The notes under the pieces were generated by a model. That model ran no database searches. It worked only from the letters and a program-made list of their open reading frames with translations, and was not told where the DNA came from. The translations under genes and the position numbers were made by a program. Shown here in pieces: positions 1-4,773 of a stretch of 5,404 nt of DNA. How positions within the stretch are numbered: the first letter of the stretch is position 1; each line of letters begins with the position of its first letter. The stretch is from DASXMT01 sp035552655 (GTDB taxonomy: Bacteria; Actinomycetota; Acidimicrobiia; Acidimicrobiales; RAAP-2), in contig DASZLD010000219.1 in assembly GCA_035552655.1 (NCBI GenBank), positions 1-5,404 of the forward strand, given 5' to 3'.

Positions 1-88
1 CCGCTGCAGCAGCCCGCTCATAGCTCAGCCCATTCAATGCCAGCTCGACCGCCCGAGCAACAGCCTCCTCGTCCACGCGTCGCCCCAC
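1..88 (-). CDS. N-terminal fragment of an unidentified protein, cut by the left window edge
   Basis: A reading frame opens at a GTG (86-88, minus strand) and stays open through the left edge, giving 29 codons that read MGRRVDEEAVARAVELALNG and then LSYERAAAA. It is supported by a good ribosome binding site, GGAGG at 95-99, six bases before the GTG. A second in-frame GTG (74-76) would drop four residues. The visible part is an acidic, alanine-rich helix with no signal peptide. The run ending in GLSYERAAAA resembles the first helix of a helix-turn-helix domain in small regulators, but too little is present to name a family. It lies 116 bases beyond the stop of the SDR gene, with a hairpin between them, so it probably has its own promoter. 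I am fairly sure it is a real gene start and unsure of its function. Confidence 0.55.
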   Translation of the reverse strand, partial: MGRRVDEEAVARAVELALNGLSYERAAAA

Positions 89-94
89 ACCGCA

Positions 95-99
95 CCTCC
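95..99 (-). promoter_or_regulatory. Ribosome binding site for the left-edge gene
   Basis: GGAGG on the minus strand sits six bases before the GTG at 86-88. It is the main reason to accept that GTG as the start of the truncated gene, and to prefer it over the in-frame GTG at 74-76. Confidence 0.6.
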
Positions 100-124
100 A
101 ATCTCAGGAGATGTCGCGGTCACC

Positions 125-138
125 CCTTGAGTTCAAGG
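125..138. promoter_or_regulatory. 14-base inverted repeat, candidate operator
   Basis: CCTTGA and TCAAGG flank a two-base centre (GT), giving six-base arms. The site lies 37 bases upstream of the GTG of the left-edge gene. Read on the minus strand it contains TTGAAC, which resembles a -35 box, but no convincing -10 box (TANNNT) follows at 16-18 bases. A repressor or activator site is the natural reading for a palindrome in a promoter-sized gap. No regulator is assigned. Confidence 0.3.
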
Positions 139-175
139 CAGGCTCCTGTGCGGATTCCACAATCGACTCCGGAAC

Positions 176-206
176 GAGCGGCCGCCGCCGGGCGGCTAGG
201 CCGCTC
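176..206 (-). terminator. Hairpin terminator after the SDR gene
   Basis: GAGCGGCC (176-183) pairs perfectly with GGCCGCTC (199-206). Inside, GCCGC (184-188) pairs with GCGGC (192-196) around a three-base loop, leaving a TA bulge at 197-198. That makes about 13 G/C-rich base pairs. The stop codon of the SDR gene (205-207) lies in the base of the stem, as expected for an end-of-gene terminator. No run of U follows on the minus strand, which is common in GC-rich actinobacteria. It probably separates the SDR transcript from the next minus-strand gene. Confidence 0.55.
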
Positions 207-993
207 AGCCCGACTGACCACCGAAGATCTGTTCGAATATTCCGTCCACGCCTGCGCCGTGCAGGGTCATGCCGCCGTCGATGACCAGGTTCTGCCCTGT
301 CACGAACCGGGCCAGGTCCGAGCACAGGAACACCACCACATCGGCCACGTCCTCCGGCTCTCCGACCCTACCCATCGGCGTGGTGCGCTGATAGCGGGCT
401 TCCTCGTGGGGGAGCACTTCCAGCAGGGGCTCGGTCAGCTTGGTTCGGATCATCCCCGGTGAGATGGCATTGACCCGGATGGACGGCCCGTACTCCAACG
501 CGGCGGAGGCCGTGATCGCGGCCACCCCGGCCTTGGACGCGGCGTAGGGCGCCTCACCAGCTGCCGGCCTGGTGCCGCTGATCGAGGCCGTGCTGACGAT
601 GGCGCCGCCGCCGGCCGCTCGAATGTGGGGGATGGCCGCCCGGAATCCCAAGTACACGCCGGTGAGGTTGACCCGGATCAGACGGTCCCACTCCTCGGGC
701 GCCCATTCGTGGAGAGCAGTCATGCTGCCGACGCCAGCATTATTGAACAGCGTGGTGATGCCGCCCATGGCCGAAGCCGCCTGGTCGACGGCGCGCTGCA
801 AGCCGTCCGGGTCGGTGACGTCGGCCTCATGGGCCGTGCCCCCGATCTCGGCGGCCACTGCTTCGGCCGACGCCGCGTCGATATCGAGCACGGCCACAGC
901 CGCCCCCTCCTCGGCCATCCGCCGACAAGTCGCCCTACCGATCCCGGATCCGCCGCCGGTCACCACTGCTCGCTGTCCCTCGAGGAGTCCCAT
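205..993 (-). CDS. SDR-family NAD(P)-dependent oxidoreductase (classical type, 262 aa)
   Basis: This is a cytosolic classical short-chain dehydrogenase/reductase, probably oxidising or reducing a hydroxyl/carbonyl group on a small molecule. The cofactor motif TGGGSGIG is at residues 12-19. Asp37 ends the second beta strand, which in this family favours NAD(H). Asp58 is the adenine-contact Asp (DVT), and NNAG is at 84-87. The full catalytic tetrad is visible: Asn109, Ser137, Tyr150 and Lys154 (YAASK). RVNAISPG follows near 173-180, and the C-terminus carries the usual GQNLVIDGG segment. The length is normal. The start is forced: an in-frame TGA lies six bases before the ATG and no start fits upstream. 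No Shine-Dalgarno sequence is seen, although an inverted repeat at 1004-1020 sits just upstream. It follows the AllA-like gene after 122 bases and is probably co-transcribed. Ketoreductases such as FabG share these motifs, so the substrate is open. Confidence 0.93.
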   Translation of the reverse strand: MGLLEGQRAVVTGGGSGIGRATCRRMAEEGAAVAVLDIDAASAEAVAAEIGGTAHEADVTDPDGLQRAVDQAASAMGGITTLFNNAGVGSMTALHEWAPEEWDRLIRVNLTGVYLGFRAAIPHIRAAGGGAIVSTASISGTRPAAGEAPYAASKAGVAAITASAALEYGPSIRVNAISPGMIRTKLTEPLLEVLPHEEARYQRTTPMGRVGEPEDVADVVVFLCSDLARFVTGQNLVIDGGMTLHGAGVDGIFEQIFGGQSG

Positions 994-1003
994 GGTCGAT
1001 CAG

Positions 1004-1020
1004 CTTGGCATGCCACCAAG
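1004..1020. promoter_or_regulatory. Inverted repeat just upstream of the SDR start
   Basis: The stretch 1006-1015 is a perfect ten-base palindrome (TGGCATGCCA). CTTGG (1004-1008) and CCAAG (1016-1020) also form an alternative five-pair stem. It ends 10 bases before the SDR ATG, where a ribosome binding site would be expected and is not seen. It could be an operator or an RNA hairpin affecting SDR translation. The sequence alone does not decide. Confidence 0.25.
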
Positions 1021-1098
1021 GCGGCCGTGCTGGACGCTTGATCCTGAACCCGGACGGGACCCCCGATCGAAGCCCGACCCGAACCCGATGCCAGTTGG

Positions 1099-1117
1099 GA
1101 CCGACCCGATCTCGGTC
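1099..1117 (-). other. Small hairpin at the end of the AllA-like gene
   Basis: GACCGA (1099-1104) pairs with TCGGTC (1112-1117) around a seven-base loop, overlapping the stop codon of the AllA-like gene (1116-1118). With six pairs and no U-run it is a weak terminator at best. It might trim the mRNA between the two genes or reduce SDR expression. Confidence 0.25.
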
Positions 1118-1628
1118 AGGAGAGCACGACCTCGACGGCCATGTCCCGGCCGGCCAGATCCATCATCTCGTTGTCCTCCGCGTACCGGAGACCTTGGACG
1201 TTGAACAGGCTCACCGTCTCGGTGTCGACCGGAAAGGGACCCCAGTGCCAGGTGCCCCGATCCAGCACCAGGGCCTGGAGTGGTTCGATGCGGAACACCC
1301 GCACCAGATCGACGTCGCCCGGGTCGTCGAACCCAAGGCCGGCGGGGGCCACGGCGATCACGCACGGATGGTCGAGGGGCATGAGAGCCTGGGTATGCGT
1401 GGCGTGCCGGTACAGCATCTGGCACAGCAGACCGCCGGGCACAGCAGGCACCTCGGATCGGGCGTGCCCGATGATGTTGACGTGGGGATCGGCCCATTGG
1501 TACTCGAGCCGATGGGTGCCGTCCCGGGCGTCGGTGTCCTCCACCGGCAGCCAACCGAACGGCTCCCAGGCCTCCCCGGTGAGCGCTTCCGGACCTCGTC
1601 GCTGTGTCTCGCTTTCCGGTTCTCCCAC
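1116..1628 (-). CDS. AllA / ureidoglycolate lyase-like protein (170 aa)
   Basis: The protein matches the ureidoglycolate lyase family, whose E. coli member AllA splits (S)-ureidoglycolate into glyoxylate and urea at the end of allantoin breakdown. Family landmarks appear in order: the N-terminal LTGEAWEPFG (16-25); RHATHTQALMP (74-84), matching the AllA ERHPLGTQAFIP segment; the VIAVAP strand (90-95); VRVFRI (109-114); and DRGTWHWGPF (123-132), matching HRNVWHHPL. The second His of that WHH is Trp here, and the EQGVNYH stretch before it is mostly replaced, so the substrate may differ. The length is typical for the family, with no signal peptide or membrane segment. The GTG start has a purine-rich site (GAGGAAGG, minus strand of 1636-1643) at a suitable distance. 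It leads a minus-strand unit with the SDR gene and is divergent from the cupin gene. Family assignment is good; the reaction is uncertain. Confidence 0.78.
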   Translation of the reverse strand: MGEPESETQRRGPEALTGEAWEPFGWLPVEDTDARDGTHRLEYQWADPHVNIIGHARSEVPAVPGGLLCQMLYRHATHTQALMPLDHPCVIAVAPAGLGFDDPGDVDLVRVFRIEPLQALVLDRGTWHWGPFPVDTETVSLFNVQGLRYAEDNEMMDLAGRDMAVEVVLS

Positions 1629-1718
1629 CGGACCCCCTTCCTCTGGTTCGTCTCGATCTAACCTGACACAGGCAGCAGCCTACGGAATAGCCAGGGTAGA
1701 GAACAGAGGGGAACGACC
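1629..1718. promoter_or_regulatory. Divergent promoter region between the AllA-like and cupin genes
   Basis: These 90 bases separate two gene starts facing away from each other, so both transcripts must start in or near here. The cupin gene has AGAGGGG (1705-1711) as its ribosome binding site. Possible -10 boxes of the TANNNT kind are TAACCT (1659-1664) on the plus strand, and TACCCT (1693-1698) and TAGGCT (1678-1683) on the minus strand. None has a convincing -35 partner. A short inverted repeat, CCTG-ACA-CAGG (1662-1672), lies near the middle and could be a shared regulator site. The existence of promoters is safe; the exact boxes are not. Confidence 0.5.
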
Positions 1719-2102
1719 ATGGATGTTCGGAGCATCGAGGATGTAGCGCCCATCGTGGAGCACAACGGCACGGTGCCGGTGTGGTGGATGGTGGCATCTC
1801 GAGAGATGAAGGACGCCACCGACGGCGGCTTCTTGGAGCTGGTGAACGAGTTCGAGGTTGCTGGGGGCGGATTCGTCGAACCCCACTCCCATCCCACCCA
1901 CGAGTTCTATTACGTCCTCAACGGGCGGGGGACCATGACCATCTCGGGCGAGGACCGCGAGGTCGCCCAGGGCGACCTGGTCTACATCCCACCCGATGCC
2001 GTGCACACGCTCAGGCCGGTCAGCGACCACGCCCCGATTCACTGCTTCTGCTTCGCTATCGGGGTCAAGGGCTCAGGTCCCGTCGACTACACCAACCACT
2101 GA
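1719..2102 (+). CDS. Single-domain cupin protein (127 aa)
   Basis: This is a small metal-binding cupin. Both conserved motifs are visible. Motif 1, G-X5-HXH-X3-E-X6-G, runs from Gly50 to Gly69 with His56, His58 and Glu62. Motif 2 runs from Gly85 (GDLVYIPP) to His96. These four residues would bind one divalent metal, usually Mn, Fe, Zn or Ni. At 127 residues it is one beta-barrel with short extensions, cytosolic, without a DNA-binding domain. Such proteins can be isomerases, dioxygenases, decarboxylases or sugar/acid-binding partners, so no reaction is assigned. It is much shorter than the two-domain cupin AllE of the allantoin pathway. The ATG is preceded by AGAGGGG at a good distance. The next gene starts one base after its stop, so the two are very likely translated from one mRNA. 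Confidence 0.88.
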   Translation: MDVRSIEDVAPIVEHNGTVPVWWMVASREMKDATDGGFLELVNEFEVAGGGFVEPHSHPTHEFYYVLNGRGTMTISGEDREVAQGDLVYIPPDAVHTLRPVSDHAPIHCFCFAIGVKGSGPVDYTNH

Positions 2103-2103
2103 C

Positions 2104-3054
2104 GTGGGCGACGTGCTGGTGACTCGCCACCTCCCCGAGGGTGGGCTTGATCCCCTGGTCCAGGAGGGCCACACCCTGATCCAGAACAAGGCGGACGACC
2201 GGTACAGCACCGAGGAGCTGGCCAAGCTGGCTCCCGAGGTCGACGGCATCCTCTGCCTGCTCACCGATCGGATCGACGAGACGGTGCTCGGGGCGGGAGC
2301 GGCGGGACGGCTGAAGGTGATCGGAAACGCCGCCGTCGGCTACGACAATGTTGATCTCACCGCCGCCCGCTCGTCAGGGATCGCCGTGTGCAACACACCG
2401 GGGGTGCTCGACAAGACCACTGCTGATCTGGCCTTCCTGCTGATCCTGGCGGCCAGCCGGCTGGCCTCGGATGCCGAGCGGGACCTGCGGGCCGGCCAGT
2501 GGGGGGGATGGGGGTTCATGGACTACCTCTCTCGAGACGTCCACGGCGGCGTGCTGGGCCTGGTCGGCTACGGCCGGATCGCCCGCGAGGTGGCCCGCAG
2601 GGCTGAGGGGTTCGAGATGGAGGTGCTCCATCACAGCCGCACCGACACCGGGCAGCCCGAGTACGTGGCCGAGCTGGATGAGCTGCTGGCCGTGGCCGAC
2701 GTGGTCAGCCTCCACGTGCCTCTCACCGACTCCACCCGCCATCTCATCGGCGCTCGGGAGCTGGCCCTGATGAAACCCACCGCTGTCCTCGTCAATACGG
2801 CCCGCGGGCCGGTGGTCGACGAGGAGGCATTGGCCGATGCGCTGGAGTCCGAAGGTATCTTCGCTGCCGGGCTCGATGTCTACGACGGCGAGCCGACGGT
2901 CAACCCGCGCCTTCTGGCCGCGCCTCGGACCGTGCTGCTGCCCCACATCGGGAGCTCGACGACCGAGACGCGCACCCGTATGGCCCAGCTGGCGGCCCAG
3001 GGCATCTGCGACGTCCTGGCCGGGCGCACCCCGCCCAATCTGGTTCTCGGGTGA
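2104..3054 (+). CDS. D-2-hydroxyacid dehydrogenase, glyoxylate/hydroxypyruvate reductase type (316 aa)
   Basis: The enzyme interconverts a 2-oxo acid and its D-2-hydroxy acid with NAD(P)H in the cytosol. The order is typical of the family: N-terminal substrate domain; NAAVGYDNVDL at 75-85; NTPGVLDKTTADLAF at 97-111; the nucleotide-binding GLVGYGRIA at 152-160; and the catalytic trio Arg234 (NTARGPVVDE), Glu263 (DVYDGEP) and His281 (LPHIGSST). Ser178-Arg179-Thr180 after the second beta strand, with Arg instead of an acidic residue, fits NADPH use. The overall pattern resembles the GyaR/GRHPR group more than PGDH SerA, which also carries an ACT domain absent here. The GTG at 2104 is chosen because the protein then begins at the usual first strand (GDVLVTRHL). 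An ATG at 1996 would place 36 unrelated residues inside the cupin gene. It has no ribosome binding site of its own and lies one base after the cupin stop, suggesting translational coupling. A hairpin follows three bases after its stop. Confidence 0.9.
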   Translation: MGDVLVTRHLPEGGLDPLVQEGHTLIQNKADDRYSTEELAKLAPEVDGILCLLTDRIDETVLGAGAAGRLKVIGNAAVGYDNVDLTAARSSGIAVCNTPGVLDKTTADLAFLLILAASRLASDAERDLRAGQWGGWGFMDYLSRDVHGGVLGLVGYGRIAREVARRAEGFEMEVLHHSRTDTGQPEYVAELDELLAVADVVSLHVPLTDSTRHLIGARELALMKPTAVLVNTARGPVVDEEALADALESEGIFAAGLDVYDGEPTVNPRLLAAPRTVLLPHIGSSTTETRTRMAQLAAQGICDVLAGRTPPNLVLG

Positions 3055-3056
3055 GC

Positions 3057-3086
3057 GGGCGCCGTCGGCTGGCCCGATGGCGTCCC
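3057..3086. terminator. Shared hairpin terminator between convergent genes
   Basis: Bases 3057-3068 pair with 3074-3086 around a five-base loop (CTGGC), giving 12 pairs with one bulged T (3083) and one G-T pair (3064/3078). It sits two bases after the stop of the plus-strand dehydrogenase and 14 bases after the stop of the minus-strand RraA-like gene, exactly where a two-way terminator would be. In the minus-strand RNA the G-T pair becomes a C-A mismatch, so it should work somewhat better for the plus-strand transcript. There is no U-run on either side. Confidence 0.7.
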
Positions 3087-3100
3087 TGAGCCCAGTGGAA

Positions 3101-3727
3101 TCAGGCTTCGACGATGGGAGATGTGTCCAGCTGGAGGAGTTCGACCGTGGTCCGGCCCTCCCGCAGCGCGGTGAACAGTCCCTCTTCCTTGTCGGCCCGG
3201 GCTCGACCGGCGACCATGATCTCGTCGAGCCGGTCGCCGGGAATCACCACCACGCCATCGGCGTCGGCTATCACCCAGTCACCGGCAGCCACCGGCACGC
3301 CGCCGACCTCCACCGGTGAGCCGTTCGTGCCCGGCAGCTCCTTGGTTGCCCCTCGGAGGACGATCATGGTGGCAAAGACCGGGAACCGGTGCGCCTCCAG
3401 CGCGGTCAGGTCCCGCACGCCCCCATCGATCACCAGTCCGGCCAGACCGCGGGTCTCGGCCCCGGTGGTGAGGACCTCGCCCCAGTACCCGCGCTCGGGG
3501 ATGGTGCTGGCGTCGACCACCAGCACGCTGCCCTCGGGTGCCCGGGTGACCGCGGCGTGGATGGCCAGATTGTCCGCCGGCGAGCACCGCACCGGGTAGG
3601 CGGGCGCGGCTACGGCCGCCCCGGGCCACACGGCGGCCAGGCGCGGATGCATCGGCAATGCTCCCGATTCACCGAGGGTCGCCGCCCCCAGCGCCAACAA
3701 TGTTGACCTCGTCGTCGCGTCATCCAT
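3101..3727 (-). CDS. RraA-like / HMG-aldolase family protein (208 aa)
   Basis: Proteins of this fold include class II 4-hydroxy-4-methyl-2-oxoglutarate/4-carboxy-4-hydroxy-2-oxoadipate aldolases, which release pyruvate and often also decarboxylate oxaloacetate, and RraA, a non-catalytic inhibitor of RNase E. Visible landmarks are GYWGEVLTT (80-88), GLVIDGGVRD (97-106) with the Arg105-Asp106 pair that binds substrate and Mg in the aldolases, and the late ADADGVVVIP (154-163). The intact Gly-Glu and Arg-Asp positions and the catabolic neighbours favour an enzyme over an RNase regulator. The ATG at 3725-3727 has GAGGAG (3737-3742) nine bases upstream. A longer frame to 3811 adds 28 residues unlike the family and was rejected. 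It follows the 6PGDH-like gene after 132 bases on the same strand and ends at a terminator shared with the convergent dehydrogenase. Confidence 0.85.
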   Translation of the reverse strand: MDDATTRSTLLALGAATLGESGALPMHPRLAAVWPGAAVAAPAYPVRCSPADNLAIHAAVTRAPEGSVLVVDASTIPERGYWGEVLTTGAETRGLAGLVIDGGVRDLTALEAHRFPVFATMIVLRGATKELPGTNGSPVEVGGVPVAAGDWVIADADGVVVIPGDRLDEIMVAGRARADKEEGLFTALREGRTTVELLQLDTSPIVEA

Positions 3728-3762
3728 ATCGCCGTTCTCCTCGTGCCGTAGGTGCCGGGCAC

Positions 3763-3768
3763 ACGATA
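3763..3768 (-). promoter_or_regulatory. Possible -10 box for the RraA-like gene
   Basis: TATCGT on the minus strand fits the TANNNT pattern and would place the transcript start roughly 30 bases before the ATG. The candidate -35 hexamer 17-18 bases upstream is poor. The 132-base gap before this gene is long enough for its own promoter, so it may be expressed both alone and with the upstream 6PGDH-like gene. Confidence 0.2.
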
Positions 3769-3859
3769 GGGGAGAGATCCACGGGACCGAGACCCGGGTG
3801 TCGATGGCCAACCGGTGTGCGTTCGGGCCGACGAGTCCGACGCCAGCTCATGGGCTCGG

Positions 3860-4699
3860 TCACGGGGAGCGGAGCGCCTCGAGGACCGAGCTGAGTGTGG
3901 CCTGGTCGGCGCCGGCCTGTTCGTCGCGATGGGGTCGACCAAATATGTCGGCAGCGGCGAGATGGAAGCCATCGGGTAACCCGGCAGATCGAAAGGTGGC
4001 GGCGATCTCCTCCATCTCGCCCACCCAACGCCACCCTTTGGTCGCGGCTTGTTGGCCCGCAGTGAGGCTACGCCGGTCGAGCTCGGGCAACGATGTGTGC
4101 CATTCGTCCAAGAGCGGTCCTTCGACGCCTTTGGCGATGGCCAGAGCCCGAATGCCTAACAACAGGGCCGATGTGCCCTTGGTCCAGGCGGCAAAGCACA
4201 TCTTGACTCCGGAGGCCGCCGTCTGATCCTCGGACAGCACTCGGGCATCGACCGGCGTCCCCGCGAACAGCTCACCCATCTCTGGTGCAGCGGGGCCCGA
4301 GAGATAGAGGCGTGGGCCGTAGGTGGACGTGGGCGGCCCGCCGATGATGCCACCGTCGACGTAGCGGCCTCCACCGGACTGGATGACACCAGCCACACGG
4401 TGGGCCGTGGCCGGAGCGATGGCATTGGCATCGAGGTACAGGCCGCCGAAGCCGGCCACCTCGTTGGCCACCGCTACGGCCTGGGCGGGCGGACAGATGG
4501 ACATGATGAGCTGGCAGCGGTCGATCATGGCGTCCACCGTTCCCACGTCGACCAGGTGGGCCGACGTGGCCCGGTGAGCAGACGCCGAGCTGCGACCGAC
4601 CGAGGCCCAGGTCACGGTGTACCCCGCCTCGACCAGGGCAGCACCGATCCCGGATCCCATGTCACCTGGATGCAGCAGCCCGATGGTTTCGACGGTCAT
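3860..4699 (-). CDS. 6-phosphogluconate-dehydrogenase-like NAD(P)-dependent oxidoreductase, DUF1932 type (279 aa)
   Basis: This protein belongs to the beta-hydroxyacid dehydrogenase / 6PGDH superfamily and probably oxidises a hydroxy acid with NAD(P). The N-terminal Rossmann motif GLLHPGDMGSGIG is at residues 7-19, and LIMSICPP (64-71) is the strand before the cofactor loop. DANAIAPAT (90-98) and YVDGGIIGGPP (113-123) are typical of the family. SGVKMCFAAWTKG (163-175) carries the expected catalytic Lys166 and resembles the KMxxAAWTKG stretch of DUF1932 proteins, whose helical domain fills the rest. This is shorter than true 6-phosphogluconate dehydrogenase (about 470 aa), so that reaction is unlikely. 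The ATG at 4697-4699 has AAAGGAG (4705-4711) five bases upstream. A frame extending to 4834 adds 45 residues overlapping the ABC gene and lacks family character. It precedes the RraA-like gene on the same strand. A hydroxy-acid oxidation feeding an aldolase is a reasonable guess. Confidence 0.88.
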   Translation of the reverse strand: MTVETIGLLHPGDMGSGIGAALVEAGYTVTWASVGRSSASAHRATSAHLVDVGTVDAMIDRCQLIMSICPPAQAVAVANEVAGFGGLYLDANAIAPATAHRVAGVIQSGGGRYVDGGIIGGPPTSTYGPRLYLSGPAAPEMGELFAGTPVDARVLSEDQTAASGVKMCFAAWTKGTSALLLGIRALAIAKGVEGPLLDEWHTSLPELDRRSLTAGQQAATKGWRWVGEMEEIAATFRSAGLPDGFHLAAADIFGRPHRDEQAGADQATLSSVLEALRSP

Positions 4700-4704
4700 G
4701 CCCA

Positions 4705-4711
4705 CTCCTTT
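4705..4711 (-). promoter_or_regulatory. Ribosome binding site fixing the start of the 6PGDH-like gene
   Basis: AAAGGAG on the minus strand, five bases before the ATG at 4697-4699, is the strongest ribosome binding site in the window. It sets the start there rather than at the upstream in-frame ATGs, which lie in or near the end of the ABC gene. Confidence 0.65.
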
Positions 4712-4773
4712 GTCGTCTCGTTCTCGGGTCCAGCGGTCACGACCCATCTTGGTCGCTCGATGAGCCCGTGGTC

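Noticed and set aside
572..1204. 210-residue open frame on the plus strand opposite the SDR gene
   Set aside because: It is antisense to a gene with a complete set of SDR motifs, is Pro/Arg/Ser-rich as expected from GC-rich shadow frames, and shows no domain or ribosome binding site.
1629..1718. Possible small RNA or riboswitch in the divergent region
   Set aside because: Only a four-base inverted repeat is present; there is not enough structure or length for a known riboswitch, and promoters explain the gap.
1000..1797. 265-residue open frame on the minus strand across the AllA-like gene and the divergent promoter
   Set aside because: It is Arg/Gly/Pro-rich shadow coding in another frame of the AllA-like gene and runs through the promoter region and into the cupin gene from the opposite strand.
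205..2102. Standard allantoin/ureide degradation operon (allA plus the cupin allE)
   Set aside because: The cupin is half the length of AllE with a single domain, the AllA-like active-site stretch is altered, and no allantoinase, allantoate hydrolase or urate gene is seen.
1996..2103. Upstream ATG extension of the 2-hydroxyacid dehydrogenase
   Set aside because: The extra 36 residues overlap the cupin gene, have no family similarity and no ribosome binding site; the GTG at 2104 starts the protein at the normal first strand.
3728..3811. 28-residue N-terminal extension of the RraA-like protein
   Set aside because: The ATG at 3725-3727 has a good GAGGAG site and gives a normal family start; the extension has no recognisable character.
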